DNA of 40,395 bases from Pseudomonas bananamidigenes. Lineage in GTDB: Bacteria; Pseudomonadota; Gammaproteobacteria; Pseudomonadales; Pseudomonadaceae. The notes beneath the pieces were generated by a model that was not told the origin of the DNA, did not search any database, and worked only from the letters and a program-made list of their open reading frames with translations. Positions 1 through 8,010 of the stretch are shown here, in pieces. Numbering within the stretch: position 1 is the stretch's first letter; each line of letters begins with the position of its first letter. The DNA is taken from contig NZ_LRUN01000004.1 in the NCBI RefSeq assembly GCF_001679645.1, positions 1 to 40,395 of the forward strand. Reading direction: 5' to 3'. A program made the position numbers and the translations under genes.

Positions 1-2313
1 ACCAACGCCGACCTGACCATCACCAACGGTACGTTGAGTGCCGTCAGCAGCAGCGATGGTGGCATCACCTGGACCGCGACCTTCACCCCGGCGGCGGGGA
101 TCACCGACACCACCAACGTGATCACCCTGGACAACACCGGCATCGCCGACCTGGCGGGCAACGCCGGCAGCGGCACCACCGACTCCAACAACTACGCGGT
201 CGACAGTCAGCGCCCGACGGCCACGATTGTCATGAGCGACAGCGATTTGCGCCCCGGCGAAACGGCGCTGGTGACCATTACCTTCAGTGAGGCCGTGACC
301 GGTTTCGACAACTCGGATCTGAGCGTCGCCAACGGCACCTTGAGCAATGTGACGTCGAGCGACGGTGGCGTTACCTGGACGGCCACGTTCACCCCGAATA
401 TCGGTGTCACCGATCTCACCAACCTGATTGTCCTGAACAATACCGGCATCGCCGACCTGGCCGGCAACAGCGGCACCGGCACCACCAGCTCGGCCAACTA
501 CCAGGTGCAGACCCAGGTGCCGACCGCCACCATCGTGGTTGCCGACACATCGCTCAGGGCCGGGGAAACCTCGTTGGTGACCATCACCTTCAGCGAGGCG
601 GTCAGCGGTTTCGACAACAGCGACCTGACCATCGCCAACGGTACGTTGAGCAACGTCAGCAGCAGCGACGGCGGTATCACCTGGACGGCGACCCTCACGC
701 CGACAGCCAATGTCAGCGACGCCACCAACCTGATCACCCTGAACAACGCCGGCGTGACCAATCTGTCGGGCAACAGCGGCATCGGTACGACCGACTCCAA
801 TAACTTCGCCATCGACACCGCGCTGCCGACCGCCACCATCGTGGTCGCCGACAATCGCCTGGGCATCGGTGAAACCACCACCGTGACCATCACCTTCAGC
901 GAAGCGGTCAGCGGTTTCGATCTGTCGGACCTCAGCGTCGCCAACGGCACCCTGTCCAATCTGAGCAGCAGTGACGGCGGCGTGACCTGGACCGCGACCC
1001 TGACGCCGACTGCCGGGATCAACGATGCGACCAACCTGATCATCCTCGACACCGCCGGCGTGCAGGATCTGGCCGGCAACGTCGGGGCGAGCATCGCCAT
1101 CTCCAACAACTACATCCTCGACGCGACCCGGCCGACGGTGAGCATCGTGGTCGCCAACCCGCACCTGGGCATCGGCCAGACCACCACGGTCACCTTTACC
1201 TTCAGCGAGGCGGTGAACAACTTCGATCTGTCGGACCTGAGCGTGACCAACGGGGATCTGAGCAACCTGAGCAGCAGCGACGGCGGCAAGACCTGGACCG
1301 CGACGTTCACGCCGACCGCGAATGTCACCGACCCGAGCAATTTCATTGCCCTGGACACCAGCAACGTCACTGATCTGGCGGGCAATGCCGGCAGCACGGT
1401 GGCGGTGTCGAACAATTACGCCCTCGACAGTGAACGGCCGACCGCCACGGTTGTGGTTGCCAATCCGAATCTGGGCATCGGCCAGACCTCGCAGGTGATC
1501 ATTTCCTTCAATGAGGCGGTCACCGGTTTCGACCTGTCGGACATCAGCGTGGCCAACGGCACCTTGTCCAACCTGAGCAGCAGCGATGGTGGCAAGACCT
1601 GGACCGCGACTCTCACGCCGAACGCCAACGTCAACAGCGCCAGCAATGCGATCAGCGTCAACAGCGCCGGGGTCAGCGACCTGTCGGGCAACAGTGGCAG
1701 CGGAATCAGTCAGTCGGGCAACTATGTGATCAACACGGTGCCTGCCGTTTCGCCGACTTCACCGCTCGTCGTGGTGCCGCCGGACCCTGAGTTCCGCAGC
1801 AGCGACCCGGTCGTGCAGCCACCGCTGCCGAACGTGCCACTGCAACCGCTGGTCTTTGCGCCACCCACCGGTGACCTCGGTTCACCGTTGACCTTCCCGC
1901 CGCTGTTCGAGCAGCGGGTATTGGGTAACGGCCTGCGTCCTCTGGGTGACATCTTCATCAACCACGGTGCCTTGAGCCCAAGCTTTATCGCTCAGGTCTT
2001 TGGCAGCAGCGAAAGCGGCGGTGACGGTTCCGGCCATGGCTTCCTCGGCTTCGGCGGTGGCGATGGCGGCGTGTTCGCCAGCAGCACCCTGTCGAGCTTC
2101 TTCAACCAGAACAGTGCTGCCGAGCGGGATTCCTTGAACACGTTCGGCAGCCATTCGCTCAAGGGCGGCGATATCTCCCAGGGGCTGCGCGGTGTGTTCG
2201 GCGCGCCGACCCTGGGCCAGCAACTGCAACAGATCAAGGACAGCGAGCAGCATCGGGTGGATAACCTGGCCGCGGCGCTGCAACAGGCCGGCATCAGCGA
2301 AATGCCGGCCTGA
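1..2313 (+). CDS. C-terminal part of a giant Ig-like repeat adhesin (5' truncated by window edge)
   Basis: The reading frame is open from base 1, so the true start lies upstream. The visible protein has a partial repeat followed by five tandem repeats of exactly 306 nt (102 residues), beginning at 211, 517, 823, 1129 and 1435. Each opens with a PTATIV-like strand, contains TFSEAV..FD.SDL..ANGTLSN.SSSDGG.TWTAT and ends in a D.AGN.G turn. This matches bacterial Ig-like domains of the Big_12 type found in secreted adhesins. After the repeats comes a Pro-rich linker (about 1741-1900) and a Gly/Ser-rich tail without visible RTX nonapeptides. A TolC-family gene follows after 50 nt, which suggests type I secretion. 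The role in surface attachment is inferred. The N-terminus, total repeat number and secretion signal cannot be judged here. Confidence 0.85.
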   Translation, partial: TNADLTITNGTLSAVSSSDGGITWTATFTPAAGITDTTNVITLDNTGIADLAGNAGSGTTDSNNYAVDSQRPTATIVMSDSDLRPGETALVTITFSEAVTGFDNSDLSVANGTLSNVTSSDGGVTWTATFTPNIGVTDLTNLIVLNNTGIADLAGNSGTGTTSSANYQVQTQVPTATIVVADTSLRAGETSLVTITFSEAVSGFDNSDLTIANGTLSNVSSSDGGITWTATLTPTANVSDATNLITLNNAGVTNLSGNSGIGTTDSNNFAIDTALPTATIVVADNRLGIGETTTVTITFSEAVSGFDLSDLSVANGTLSNLSSSDGGVTWTATLTPTAGINDATNLIILDTAGVQDLAGNVGASIAISNNYILDATRPTVSIVVANPHLGIGQTTTVTFTFSEAVNNFDLSDLSVTNGDLSNLSSSDGGKTWTATFTPTANVTDPSNFIALDTSNVTDLAGNAGSTVAVSNNYALDSERPTATVVVANPNLGIGQTSQVIISFNEAVTGFDLSDISVANGTLSNLSSSDGGKTWTATLTPNANVNSASNAISVNSAGVSDLSGNSGSGISQSGNYVINTVPAVSPTSPLVVVPPDPEFRSSDPVVQPPLPNVPLQPLVFAPPTGDLGSPLTFPPLFEQRVLGNGLRPLGDIFINHGALSPSFIAQVFGSSESGGDGSGHGFLGFGGGDGGVFASSTLSSFFNQNSAAERDSLNTFGSHSLKGGDISQGLRGVFGAPTLGQQLQQIKDSEQHRVDNLAAALQQAGISEMPA
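211..1740 (+). repeat. Five tandem 306-nt Ig-like repeats inside the adhesin gene
   Basis: The units start at 211, 517, 823, 1129 and 1435, spaced by exactly 306 nt with no indel. A sixth, partial unit precedes them (1-210). Blocks such as the AGCAGCAGCGACGGCGG region recur almost unchanged, while other positions differ mostly silently or conservatively. The exact spacing suggests expansion by recombination, and copy number may vary between strains. Confidence 0.92.
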
Positions 2314-2363
2314 CCAACCAGAACAATTCAACAATTATGCGGGACCCAAGGGGCGATCCAGGG

Positions 2364-3878
2364 ATGAAGAAAGGTCAGAAACTGTTCGGCGCCAGCCTGC
2401 TGGCGCTGGCGATCAGCGGATGTGCAGTCACCAGTGAACCGATCGAACGCAGTGTCAGCGAGCAACGGGCCAAAGCCGACCTGCAAACCATGTACAAGGG
2501 CCAGGAACCGCTGCGCGGTCCGCTGACCCTGCATCAGGCCATGGCCCGCGCGGTGAAATACAACCTCGAAGGACGCCTGAAGATCATGGAGGAAGCGCTG
2601 GCCAAGCGGCAGCTCGACCTCGCCAGTTTCGACATGTTGCCGCGCATGGCGCTGGACGCCGGTTACGTCGGGCGTAACAACGTCAGCGCTTCCAGCAGTC
2701 AGAGCGTGCGCACCGGCACCCAGTCCCTGGAGCCCTCGACCTCCCAGGACCGTGACCGTAACGTCGCCGACCTGACCATGGTCTGGAACGTGCTCGATTT
2801 CGGTGTCAGCTACATCAACGCCAAACAGCAGGGCGACCAGCGCCTGATCGTGCAGGAGCGCCGGCGCAAGGTGATCAACACCATCGTTCAGGACGTTCGC
2901 TCGGCCTATTGGCGGGCGATGGCGGCCGAGCGTCTGCTCAAGCAGATCGACAGTCTGATGGCGCGGGTCGACAGTGCCCGGCGCAACAGTGAAAGCATGA
3001 GCGAGCAACGCATCGGCGATCCGGTGCAGTCCCTCGGCTACCAGCGTTCGCTAATCGAAGCCACCCGGCAACTGGAGGAACAGCGCCGCGCACTGTCGCT
3101 GGCGAAAACCGAGCTGGCGACCCTGATCAACCTGCCGATGGGCACCAACCTGACCTTGGCAACCGACGACGGTTATCAGATCCCGGAACTCAAGGTCGAT
3201 ATCGCCAAACTGGAACAGGAAGCCCTGACCAGCCGCCCGGAATTGCGCGAGCAGGATTACCAGACCCGGATCAGCGCCGCCGAAACCCGCAAGGCCATGT
3301 TGCGAATGCTGCCGGGCCTGGAGTTTTCCGCCGGCGGCCACTACGACAGCAACTCGTTTCTGGTGAACGATCGCTGGGCCGACTATGGCGTGAAGGTGAC
3401 CTGGAACCTGTTCAACGTGATCTCCGCGCCGGCGGCCATCGATGTGGCCAAGGCCGGTGAAGAAGTCGCCACCGCACGCCGTCAGGCCATGTCGATTGCG
3501 GTGCTGGCGCAGTTGTACGTGGCCAACGCCAACTATCAGGAGGCGTTGCGTCAGTTCAAGACCAACCAGCAATTGTCGGATATCGACGGGCAAATCGTCG
3601 GCCAGTTGCGCAACCGCCATCAGGCGGCGGGCATCGGCGAACTGGATCTGATCCAGGGCGAACTGAACAACCTGCAGGCGGACTTGCGTCGCGATCTGTC
3701 CTACGCCGACCTGCGCAATGCCTACGGTCAGATCTTCGCCAGTGCCGGGCTCGATCCGTTGCCGGATCAGGTGCAGTCGACAGAAGTGCAGTCGATTGCC
3801 ACGGCGCTGGCCAACCGCGAGGCGGCGTGGGCCTCGGGGGATATTTCGGTGCCGGTGGCCCGCCCGGCGGCGAAGTAA
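2364..3878 (+). CDS. TolC-family outer-membrane channel lipoprotein
   Basis: This 504-residue protein has the long amphipathic coiled-coil helices typical of TolC/outer membrane efflux proteins, in two similar halves, with alternating segments such as the AAYW-like RSAYWRAMAAERLLKQI and the ATLINLP turn. The ATG at 2364 is preferred over 2337 because it places a lipoprotein signal peptide at the N-terminus, with lipobox ISGC and Cys20 as the predicted lipidated residue, and a GGGG-type ribosome binding site upstream. It sits 50 nt after the adhesin and 3 nt before the hydroxylase gene, so it most likely forms the outer-membrane exit channel of the type I secretion route for the adhesin. The cognate ABC and HlyD partners are not in the window. 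Lipidation is less usual in type I secretion TolC proteins than in NodT-type pumps. Confidence 0.88.
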   Translation: MKKGQKLFGASLLALAISGCAVTSEPIERSVSEQRAKADLQTMYKGQEPLRGPLTLHQAMARAVKYNLEGRLKIMEEALAKRQLDLASFDMLPRMALDAGYVGRNNVSASSSQSVRTGTQSLEPSTSQDRDRNVADLTMVWNVLDFGVSYINAKQQGDQRLIVQERRRKVINTIVQDVRSAYWRAMAAERLLKQIDSLMARVDSARRNSESMSEQRIGDPVQSLGYQRSLIEATRQLEEQRRALSLAKTELATLINLPMGTNLTLATDDGYQIPELKVDIAKLEQEALTSRPELREQDYQTRISAAETRKAMLRMLPGLEFSAGGHYDSNSFLVNDRWADYGVKVTWNLFNVISAPAAIDVAKAGEEVATARRQAMSIAVLAQLYVANANYQEALRQFKTNQQLSDIDGQIVGQLRNRHQAAGIGELDLIQGELNNLQADLRRDLSYADLRNAYGQIFASAGLDPLPDQVQSTEVQSIATALANREAAWASGDISVPVARPAAK

Positions 3879-3881
3879 GCG

Positions 3882-4667
3882 ATGAGTCGGCCGGCGTATT
3901 CGCGCCTGCCGGTCTCTGTGGATCTGCCGTTGCTGTTGCAGGCGTTGTCGGCAATTGACGGTCGGGATTGGCGCGGCCATTTCAACACCGCGTATTTCAA
4001 GGGTGACTGGAATGGCGTGGCGCTGATTTCCGCTGCCGATGCCTTGACCGAGTTGTCACCCGGTACCGCCGAAGCGGTGCCGCGCCGTCTCTGGTTGAAC
4101 GACTGCCGCTGGCAACAGGCGTTGCGCGACCTGCCTGTGGAAATCGTCAGTGCCCGGCTGCTGCGATTGGGACCGGGCGGGCAGATCCATGAGCATCGCG
4201 ACTACGATCTCGACGGTGAAAACGCCGATCTACGTCTGCACATTCCGTTGCTCAGCCCGCCCGCCGTGGACTTCTGGCTCGATGGCTTGCGCATGCCGAT
4301 GGCGGCAGGGGAGTGCTGGTTTCTGGATCTTGCGCGACCGCATCGGGTCGACAACCGCGACAGCACGGCGCGCATTCATCTGGTACTCGATTGCCGTCCC
4401 GGCGCCTGGCTGGAGCGGATGATTGCCGAGGGACTGCCGAGCACTCCGCAGCCTGATGCGCAAGACTCGGCATTACAGCGCTTTGAGCGTCTGCTGGTCG
4501 CGGATCCGTCGCTGTCCGCAGCTTTGCAGGCACTGCACGACCCCGAAGCGTTTATCCAGCAGACACTGGCATTGGCCGCCGGGCGCGGTTTGTCTTTCTC
4601 CCGGGAAGAACTGCTGGCGGCGATGCGCACGGGACGTCGATCCTGGAACGAACAATGGCGAGCCTGA
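3882..4667 (+). CDS. Cupin-type Asp/Asn beta-hydroxylase with C-terminal Nif11-like domain
   Basis: The 261-residue protein resembles aspartyl/asparaginyl beta-hydroxylases, which are Fe(II)/2-oxoglutarate enzymes with a double-stranded beta-helix. Candidate iron ligands are His105 and Asp107 (HRD) and distal His154 (RPHRVDN). Arg164, in ARIHL, fits the 2-oxoglutarate carboxylate anchor. Residues about 199-248 form a separate helical segment with the Nif11 pattern F..LL..DP.L...L....DP..F...L..A...G..FS.EEL. Nif11-like segments are known mainly from nitrogen-fixation proteins and RiPP leader peptides. The gene starts 3 nt after the TolC stop and overlaps the sulfotransferase by 13 bp, so translation is probably coupled. 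The substrate is unknown; the Asp/Asn-rich adhesin repeats are an attractive candidate by context only. Confidence 0.78.
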   Translation: MSRPAYSRLPVSVDLPLLLQALSAIDGRDWRGHFNTAYFKGDWNGVALISAADALTELSPGTAEAVPRRLWLNDCRWQQALRDLPVEIVSARLLRLGPGGQIHEHRDYDLDGENADLRLHIPLLSPPAVDFWLDGLRMPMAAGECWFLDLARPHRVDNRDSTARIHLVLDCRPGAWLERMIAEGLPSTPQPDAQDSALQRFERLLVADPSLSAALQALHDPEAFIQQTLALAAGRGLSFSREELLAAMRTGRRSWNEQWRA

Positions 4668-5611
4668 ATCTGCACGGCTGGTTGCCGATCCGCATCTGGA
4701 AAGCCACCGGGCAATGGCAGGTCGACTGGTGCTGGTTCGGTGATTCGCCCCTGTGCCAGCCGTTTTTTCGCGAGGCGGTGGAGCAGGCGCTGCAGCTGCC
4801 GTTCAATCAGGCGTTTCGTCGGCAAACGCCCTTGTCGACGCTTGCCGATTGGCAAGCGGTCAGCCCGGGTCTGGCACCGAGCGCTTTCATCCTGCATGCC
4901 TCGCGCTGCGGTTCGACGTTGATCAGCCAGATGCTGGCGCGGCTCGATGATCACATCGTGATCTCGGAACCTCCGCCCCTCGATAGCTTGCTGCGCAGTG
5001 ATCTGACGGATGTCGAACGTCGGGCAGCCATCGCAGGATTGCTCTCGGCCTACGGACAGCGTCGGCGCGGCATGGAACAACGACTGGTGATCAAACTCGA
5101 TGCCTGGAACATCGGCGAATGGCCGTCGCTGCGGGCGTGCTTCCCCGATACACCATGGCTGTTTGTCTATCGCGATCCGCTGGAAATCGCCGTTTCGCAT
5201 CTGCGGCGTCCGGGCATGCATATGGTGCCGGGCATGCTCGGTGAATGTGTGCTGGACGATGGTTTGCCGTTCGTGGGGCGTGAGGACTTCATCGCCCGAC
5301 GACTCGGTCGCTTGCTGGAGGCTGGGCGTTTGCATTGCGCAGCGTCGGGCGGTCTGGCGGTGAATTACAGCGAGTTGCCCGAGGCCATGGCGGGACGTCT
5401 GGCGAGTTTTTTCCGCCTGAACGCCACGCAAGGCGAAAAGGCCCTGGCAGGCTCTGCGCCGCATGCGAAACAGCCGTCTCAGATGTTTGTCGCCGACGGC
5501 GACAGCAAGCGCCGCGAAGCCTCGGCGCTGTTACGGGCGCAAGTGGAGCGTTGTGCGCGGGCACCCTATGAAGCGCTTGAGTGCCTGCGCCTTCACGACT
5601 TGGCCGATTGA
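4655..5611 (+). CDS. Sulfotransferase-family protein
   Basis: The 318-residue protein carries the two PAPS-binding signatures of sulfotransferases. The 5'-phosphosulfate loop is HASRCGSTL at residues 81-89, followed by SEP at 104-106. The 3'-phosphate loop is [11 protein letters not shown] at about 171-181, including Arg173 and Ser181. There is no signal peptide or membrane helix, so it should act in the cytoplasm, before any export step. Its start lies inside the 3' end of the hydroxylase gene (13-bp overlap), which makes the two a tight pair. Its 3' end overlaps the convergent slipin gene by 19 bp. The acceptor (protein, peptide or small molecule) cannot be read from sequence; sulfation of an adhesin or of a hydroxylated residue is speculation from gene order. 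Confidence 0.8.
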   Translation: MASLNLHGWLPIRIWKATGQWQVDWCWFGDSPLCQPFFREAVEQALQLPFNQAFRRQTPLSTLADWQAVSPGLAPSAFILHASRCGSTLISQMLARLDDHIVISEPPPLDSLLRSDLTDVERRAAIAGLLSAYGQRRRGMEQRLVIKLDAWNIGEWPSLRACFPDTPWLFVYRDPLEIAVSHLRRPGMHMVPGMLGECVLDDGLPFVGREDFIARRLGRLLEAGRLHCAASGGLAVNYSELPEAMAGRLASFFRLNATQGEKALAGSAPHAKQPSQMFVADGDSKRREASALLRAQVERCARAPYEALECLRLHDLAD

Positions 5612-6351
5612 TCCGCCATCCCCTTGAGCAACTCGATCGGCAACGGGAAGACAATGGTCGAACTCTTGTCACCGGCGATCGAACTGAGGGTCTGCATGTA
5701 GCGCAATTGCATGGCACCGGGCTGGCGGCCCAGCATCTCGGCGGCCTGCATGAGTTTTTCCGAGGCCTGCAATTCGCCTTCGGCGTGGATCACCTTGGCC
5801 CGCCGTTCCCGTTCGGCTTCAGCCTGCCTGGCGATGGCGCGGATCATCGATTCGTTGAGGTCGACGTGTTTGATTTCGACATTGGCGACTTTGATACCCC
5901 AGGCGTCGGTCTGGGCATCGAGCACTTGCTGAATGTCGATGTTCAACTGTTCGCGCTCGGCCAGCAGTTCGTCCAGTTCATGCTTGCCGAGCACTGCGCG
6001 CAGAGTGGTCTGGGCCAGCTGGCTGGTGGCAGTCAGAAAGTCCTCGACCTGGATGATCGCCTTCTGCGGGTCGAGCACCCGGAAGTACAGCACCGCGTTG
6101 ACCTTGACCGAGACGTTGTCGCGGGTGATCACATCCTGCGGTGGCACATCGAGCACGATGGTGCGCAGATCGACCCGGACCATTTGCTGTACCACCGGAA
6201 TCAGCAGAATCAGCCCCGGCCCCTTGACCTGCCAGAAGCGCCCGAGCTGGAACACTACACCCCGTTCGTATTCACGCAGGATGCGAAACGTCGAGCCGGC
6301 CATGGCAATCAGCAACAGCAGCAGCGCGACAAAACCGATTTGCAGACCCAT
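5593..6351 (-). CDS. Slipin (stomatin/SPFH, band 7) family membrane protein
   Basis: The 252-residue protein has one N-terminal membrane helix (residues about 2-20), followed by an SPFH/band 7 domain with the stomatin-like [14 protein letters not shown] and GPGL segments. A charged Ala/Glu-rich helix ([20 protein letters not shown]) and a hydrophobic C-terminal segment follow. Such proteins oligomerise on the membrane and act with NfeD partners. The ATG at 6351 is chosen because a GGAGAG ribosome binding site lies 5 nt upstream; a GTG at 6357 would give two more residues but no room for the site. The nfeD stop codon ends 2 nt before this start, so the pair is a typical nfeD-slipin operon. Confidence 0.9.
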   Translation of the reverse strand: MGLQIGFVALLLLLIAMAGSTFRILREYERGVVFQLGRFWQVKGPGLILLIPVVQQMVRVDLRTIVLDVPPQDVITRDNVSVKVNAVLYFRVLDPQKAIIQVEDFLTATSQLAQTTLRAVLGKHELDELLAEREQLNIDIQQVLDAQTDAWGIKVANVEIKHVDLNESMIRAIARQAEAERERRAKVIHAEGELQASEKLMQAAEMLGRQPGAMQLRYMQTLSSIAGDKSSTIVFPLPIELLKGMADQSAKS

Positions 6352-6353
6352 GA

Positions 6354-6881
6354 TCACTCTCCGAGCGGTGCCGCATCAGTCGCGGCCACTTGCAGCAACA
6401 AGCCCCTGCGCCCGACCACCCGCACCGGTTGCCCGGTGTGCAGCGGTGTGGCACTGAAAACTTGCCAGCGTTCTCCCTGTAGTTGCACCCAGCCGTTGCG
6501 GGTGTCCTGCGATTCCACCACGGTCACCGCCGTCACACTGCCGACCAGGCCGGCGTCGCCGCTGACCGGGTGGCGTGGCCGGGTTCTCAGCGCGCGAATA
6601 AGCAACGCGATCAGCAACAGGGCGCTGACCAGACCCAGGCCGATCATCATCGGTACCGGCAATTCGGCGTTGCTCAGGATCAGGGCACCGATCACGAACA
6701 TGACGATGCCGCCCAGGCCAATCATGCCGTAGTTGGGCAGCGCGGCTTCGGCGATCAGAAACACGATGCCCAGGGTGATCAGCCACAGGCCGATCGGGCT
6801 GGCGGCCGGTAGCGAAGTGTCCGCCGCCAGCGCCGATCCGCTCAGCAGCAACAGGGCAAATACACAGCTACGGATGTTCAC
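6354..6881 (-). CDS. NfeD-family membrane protein
   Basis: The 175-residue protein starts at a GTG preceded by a GGAGG ribosome binding site with a 5-nt spacer. It has an N-terminal signal-like segment ([13 protein letters not shown]), then three hydrophobic helices between about residues 30 and 95 and a C-terminal soluble domain of about 60 residues. That domain has the OB-fold pattern of NfeD ([38 protein letters not shown]). The N-terminal ClpP-like protease of long NfeD proteins is missing, so this is the short form. It is followed directly by the slipin gene, its usual partner in membrane quality control. Confidence 0.9.
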   Translation of the reverse strand: MNIRSCVFALLLLSGSALAADTSLPAASPIGLWLITLGIVFLIAEAALPNYGMIGLGGIVMFVIGALILSNAELPVPMMIGLGLVSALLLIALLIRALRTRPRHPVSGDAGLVGSVTAVTVVESQDTRNGWVQLQGERWQVFSATPLHTGQPVRVVGRRGLLLQVAATDAAPLGE

Positions 6882-6915
6882 GTGACCCTCCGGGAGAGTC
6901 AGGGATTCTCTTTAC

Positions 6916-7011
6916 AGTCTAGTCGAGCCCGGGGCTTGACGAATTCCGGTCGACTTGCCCGTGCCGCCAGTGAGCGGAATTCCCTGCGTCCGCGGCGTGT
7001 CCGACTAGACT
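6916..7011. promoter_or_regulatory. Divergent promoter region with mirrored AGTCTAGTCG/CGACTAGACT arms
   Basis: AGTCTAGTCG at 6916-6925 is the exact inverse of CGACTAGACT at 7002-7011. Read outward on each strand, the two give CGACTAGACTGTAAAGAGA and CGACTAGACTTTCAAGAGC (16 of 19 identical), both containing a TAGACT -10-like hexamer. A second, inner inverted pair, GAATTCCG (6941-6948) and CGGAATTC (6975-6982), lies between them. This probably drives nfeD leftward and the YbaK-type gene rightward; promoter function is inferred. Confidence 0.45.
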
Positions 7012-7077
7012 TTCAAGAGCGGGAAAAAACGTTCATCACTGCCCGCCACGCAGCGTCGGCGGGCACCGAGGTGCATC

Positions 7078-7539
7078 ATGCGCATGGCAAAAAAAGTGCA
7101 GAGCAGCCTGACCCGGGCGCAATGCGAATACGACATCGTCGCCCATCCGCACTCCAGCAGCAGCCTGGAAACGGCGCGGGTTGCGGGAATTCCGGCGGAA
7201 CGGGTGGCCAAATCGGTAATCCTCGACGACCGCCACGGGCATTACCTGATGGCCGTGCTGCCCGCCAGCCGCCATCTGGACCTGAGCAAGGTGCGCACCA
7301 GCGGCGAGTGGCAGATCACCCGCGAAAGCACCCTGGCGCACCTGTTCGATGATTGCGAACGCGGCGCGGTGCCGCCATTGGGTGATTCCTATGGCCTGGA
7401 CATGGTCATCGACCCGCTGGTGACCCGGCAGAAAGACATCTACCTGGAGGCCGGCAACCACAACAACCTGCTGCACATGAGCATGCCCGAGTTTCTGAGA
7501 ATGGTGCCCCATGCGCAGGTGCGTGAGTTGAGTCAGTAG
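7078..7539 (+). CDS. YbaK/ProX-type aminoacyl-tRNA deacylase domain protein
   Basis: The 153-residue protein is a single YbaK/aminoacyl-tRNA-synthetase-associated domain. Visible family features are the early HPHSSSSLETARVAGIP segment, the lysine in ERVAKSVIL, the core DDRHGHYLMAVLPASR, and the GAVPPLGDSYGLDMVID loop. Family members hydrolyse mischarged tRNAs (for example Cys-, Ala- or Ser-tRNA) in trans. The exact specificity cannot be read here. The ATG at 7078 has a GAGGT ribosome binding site 6 nt upstream, favouring it over the ATG two codons later. It is a single gene, divergent from nfeD and followed by a REPIN. Confidence 0.85.
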   Translation: MRMAKKVQSSLTRAQCEYDIVAHPHSSSSLETARVAGIPAERVAKSVILDDRHGHYLMAVLPASRHLDLSKVRTSGEWQITRESTLAHLFDDCERGAVPPLGDSYGLDMVIDPLVTRQKDIYLEAGNHNNLLHMSMPEFLRMVPHAQVRELSQ

Positions 7540-7568
7540 GTTTTTTCGGCGTCCGGGCCGAAGCCAAT

Positions 7569-7631
7569 CGTCAGCAGGCTTGCTTCCACAGGCGCTGCGA
7601 TAAGCCTGTGGGAGCGAGCCTGCTCGCGAAA
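7569..7631. repeat. REPIN: two inverted REP sequences
   Basis: A forward REP (GCCTGTGGGAGCGAGCC then TGCTCGCG, about 7604-7628) faces an inverted diverged copy (about 7569-7593, ending in GCTTCCACAGGC). Over 25 nt the arms differ at four places, and the spacer is GCTGCGATAA. The whole can fold into one long hairpin. This is the standard Pseudomonas REP doublet between genes and may also end transcription of the YbaK-type gene. Confidence 0.88.
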
Positions 7632-7669
7632 AATCTTTCACACCCTATAAATCTCGCAGGAGTTGCGAC

Positions 7670-7915
7670 ATGGAAAACCCGACGCACAGCCTTCCGTCCC
7701 TGTTCAAACAACTCGGCCTGCCCAACGACCCGGTCAGCATCGACCAGTTCATCGCCGCCCATTCCCCGCTCAAGCCCGAACTGCACCTGTGTGACGCGTT
7801 TTTCTGGACCAAAAGCCAGGCGGATTTCTTGCGGGACGAGATTCTTGACGATGCGGATTGGGCGGAGGTGGTGGATCAGCTGGATGTGATGTTGAGGAAG
7901 GGGCGGGCGGGGTAG
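7670..7915 (+). CDS. DUF2789 family small protein
   Basis: The 81-residue acidic protein matches the pattern of DUF2789 proteins of gamma-proteobacteria: an N-terminal LPSLFKQLGLP, then IDQFIAAHSPL, the aromatic DAFFWTKSQADFLRDE, and DADWAEVVDQLD near the end. No function is established for the family. The start is supported by AGGAG 7 nt upstream of the ATG. It has no signal peptide or membrane segment. It stands alone between the REPIN and the toxin-antitoxin pair. Confidence 0.78.
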   Translation: MENPTHSLPSLFKQLGLPNDPVSIDQFIAAHSPLKPELHLCDAFFWTKSQADFLRDEILDDADWAEVVDQLDVMLRKGRAG

Positions 7916-7955
7916 CAGTCAGTCTGCCGTTCGTAAGTCGGGTTAACTCATCCGG

Positions 7956-7984
7956 TTGCCTGTGATGATTATTTAGACCAGAAT
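7956..7984 (+). promoter_or_regulatory. Candidate sigma70 promoter of the toxin-antitoxin pair
   Basis: TTGCCT (7956-7961) and CAGAAT (7979-7984) are separated by 17 nt, each matching four of six consensus bases. The expected transcript start falls at the palindrome at 7988-8003. This is a pattern match only. Confidence 0.35.
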
Positions 7985-7987
7985 CAC

Positions 7988-8003
7988 GACCTCAATTGAG
8001 GTC
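7988..8003. promoter_or_regulatory. Perfect 16-bp palindrome covering the antitoxin ribosome binding site
   Basis: GACCTCAATTGAGGTC is fully self-complementary. Its right half contains the GAGGT ribosome binding site, 8 nt before the ATG at 8011. Phd/YefM-type antitoxins repress their own promoters at palindromes, so this is the best operator candidate. In RNA it could also fold with an AATT loop and hide the ribosome binding site; the TTTTATT that follows even resembles a terminator tail. Confidence 0.6.
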
Positions 8004-8010
8004 TTTTATT

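Noticed and set aside
207..1691. A series of minus-strand frames with repeated starts in the adhesin region
   Set aside because: They are the reverse reading of the 306-nt adhesin repeats, not a tandem gene family.
211..1740. A CRISPR-like array because of regular spacing
   Set aside because: The period is 306 nt, the whole unit is coding and conserved as an Ig-like domain, and there are no short repeats with unique spacers.
6882..7352. A plus-strand frame starting between nfeD and the YbaK-type gene
   Set aside because: It runs out of frame through the YbaK-type gene, is Arg-rich without domain signs, and covers the divergent promoter region.
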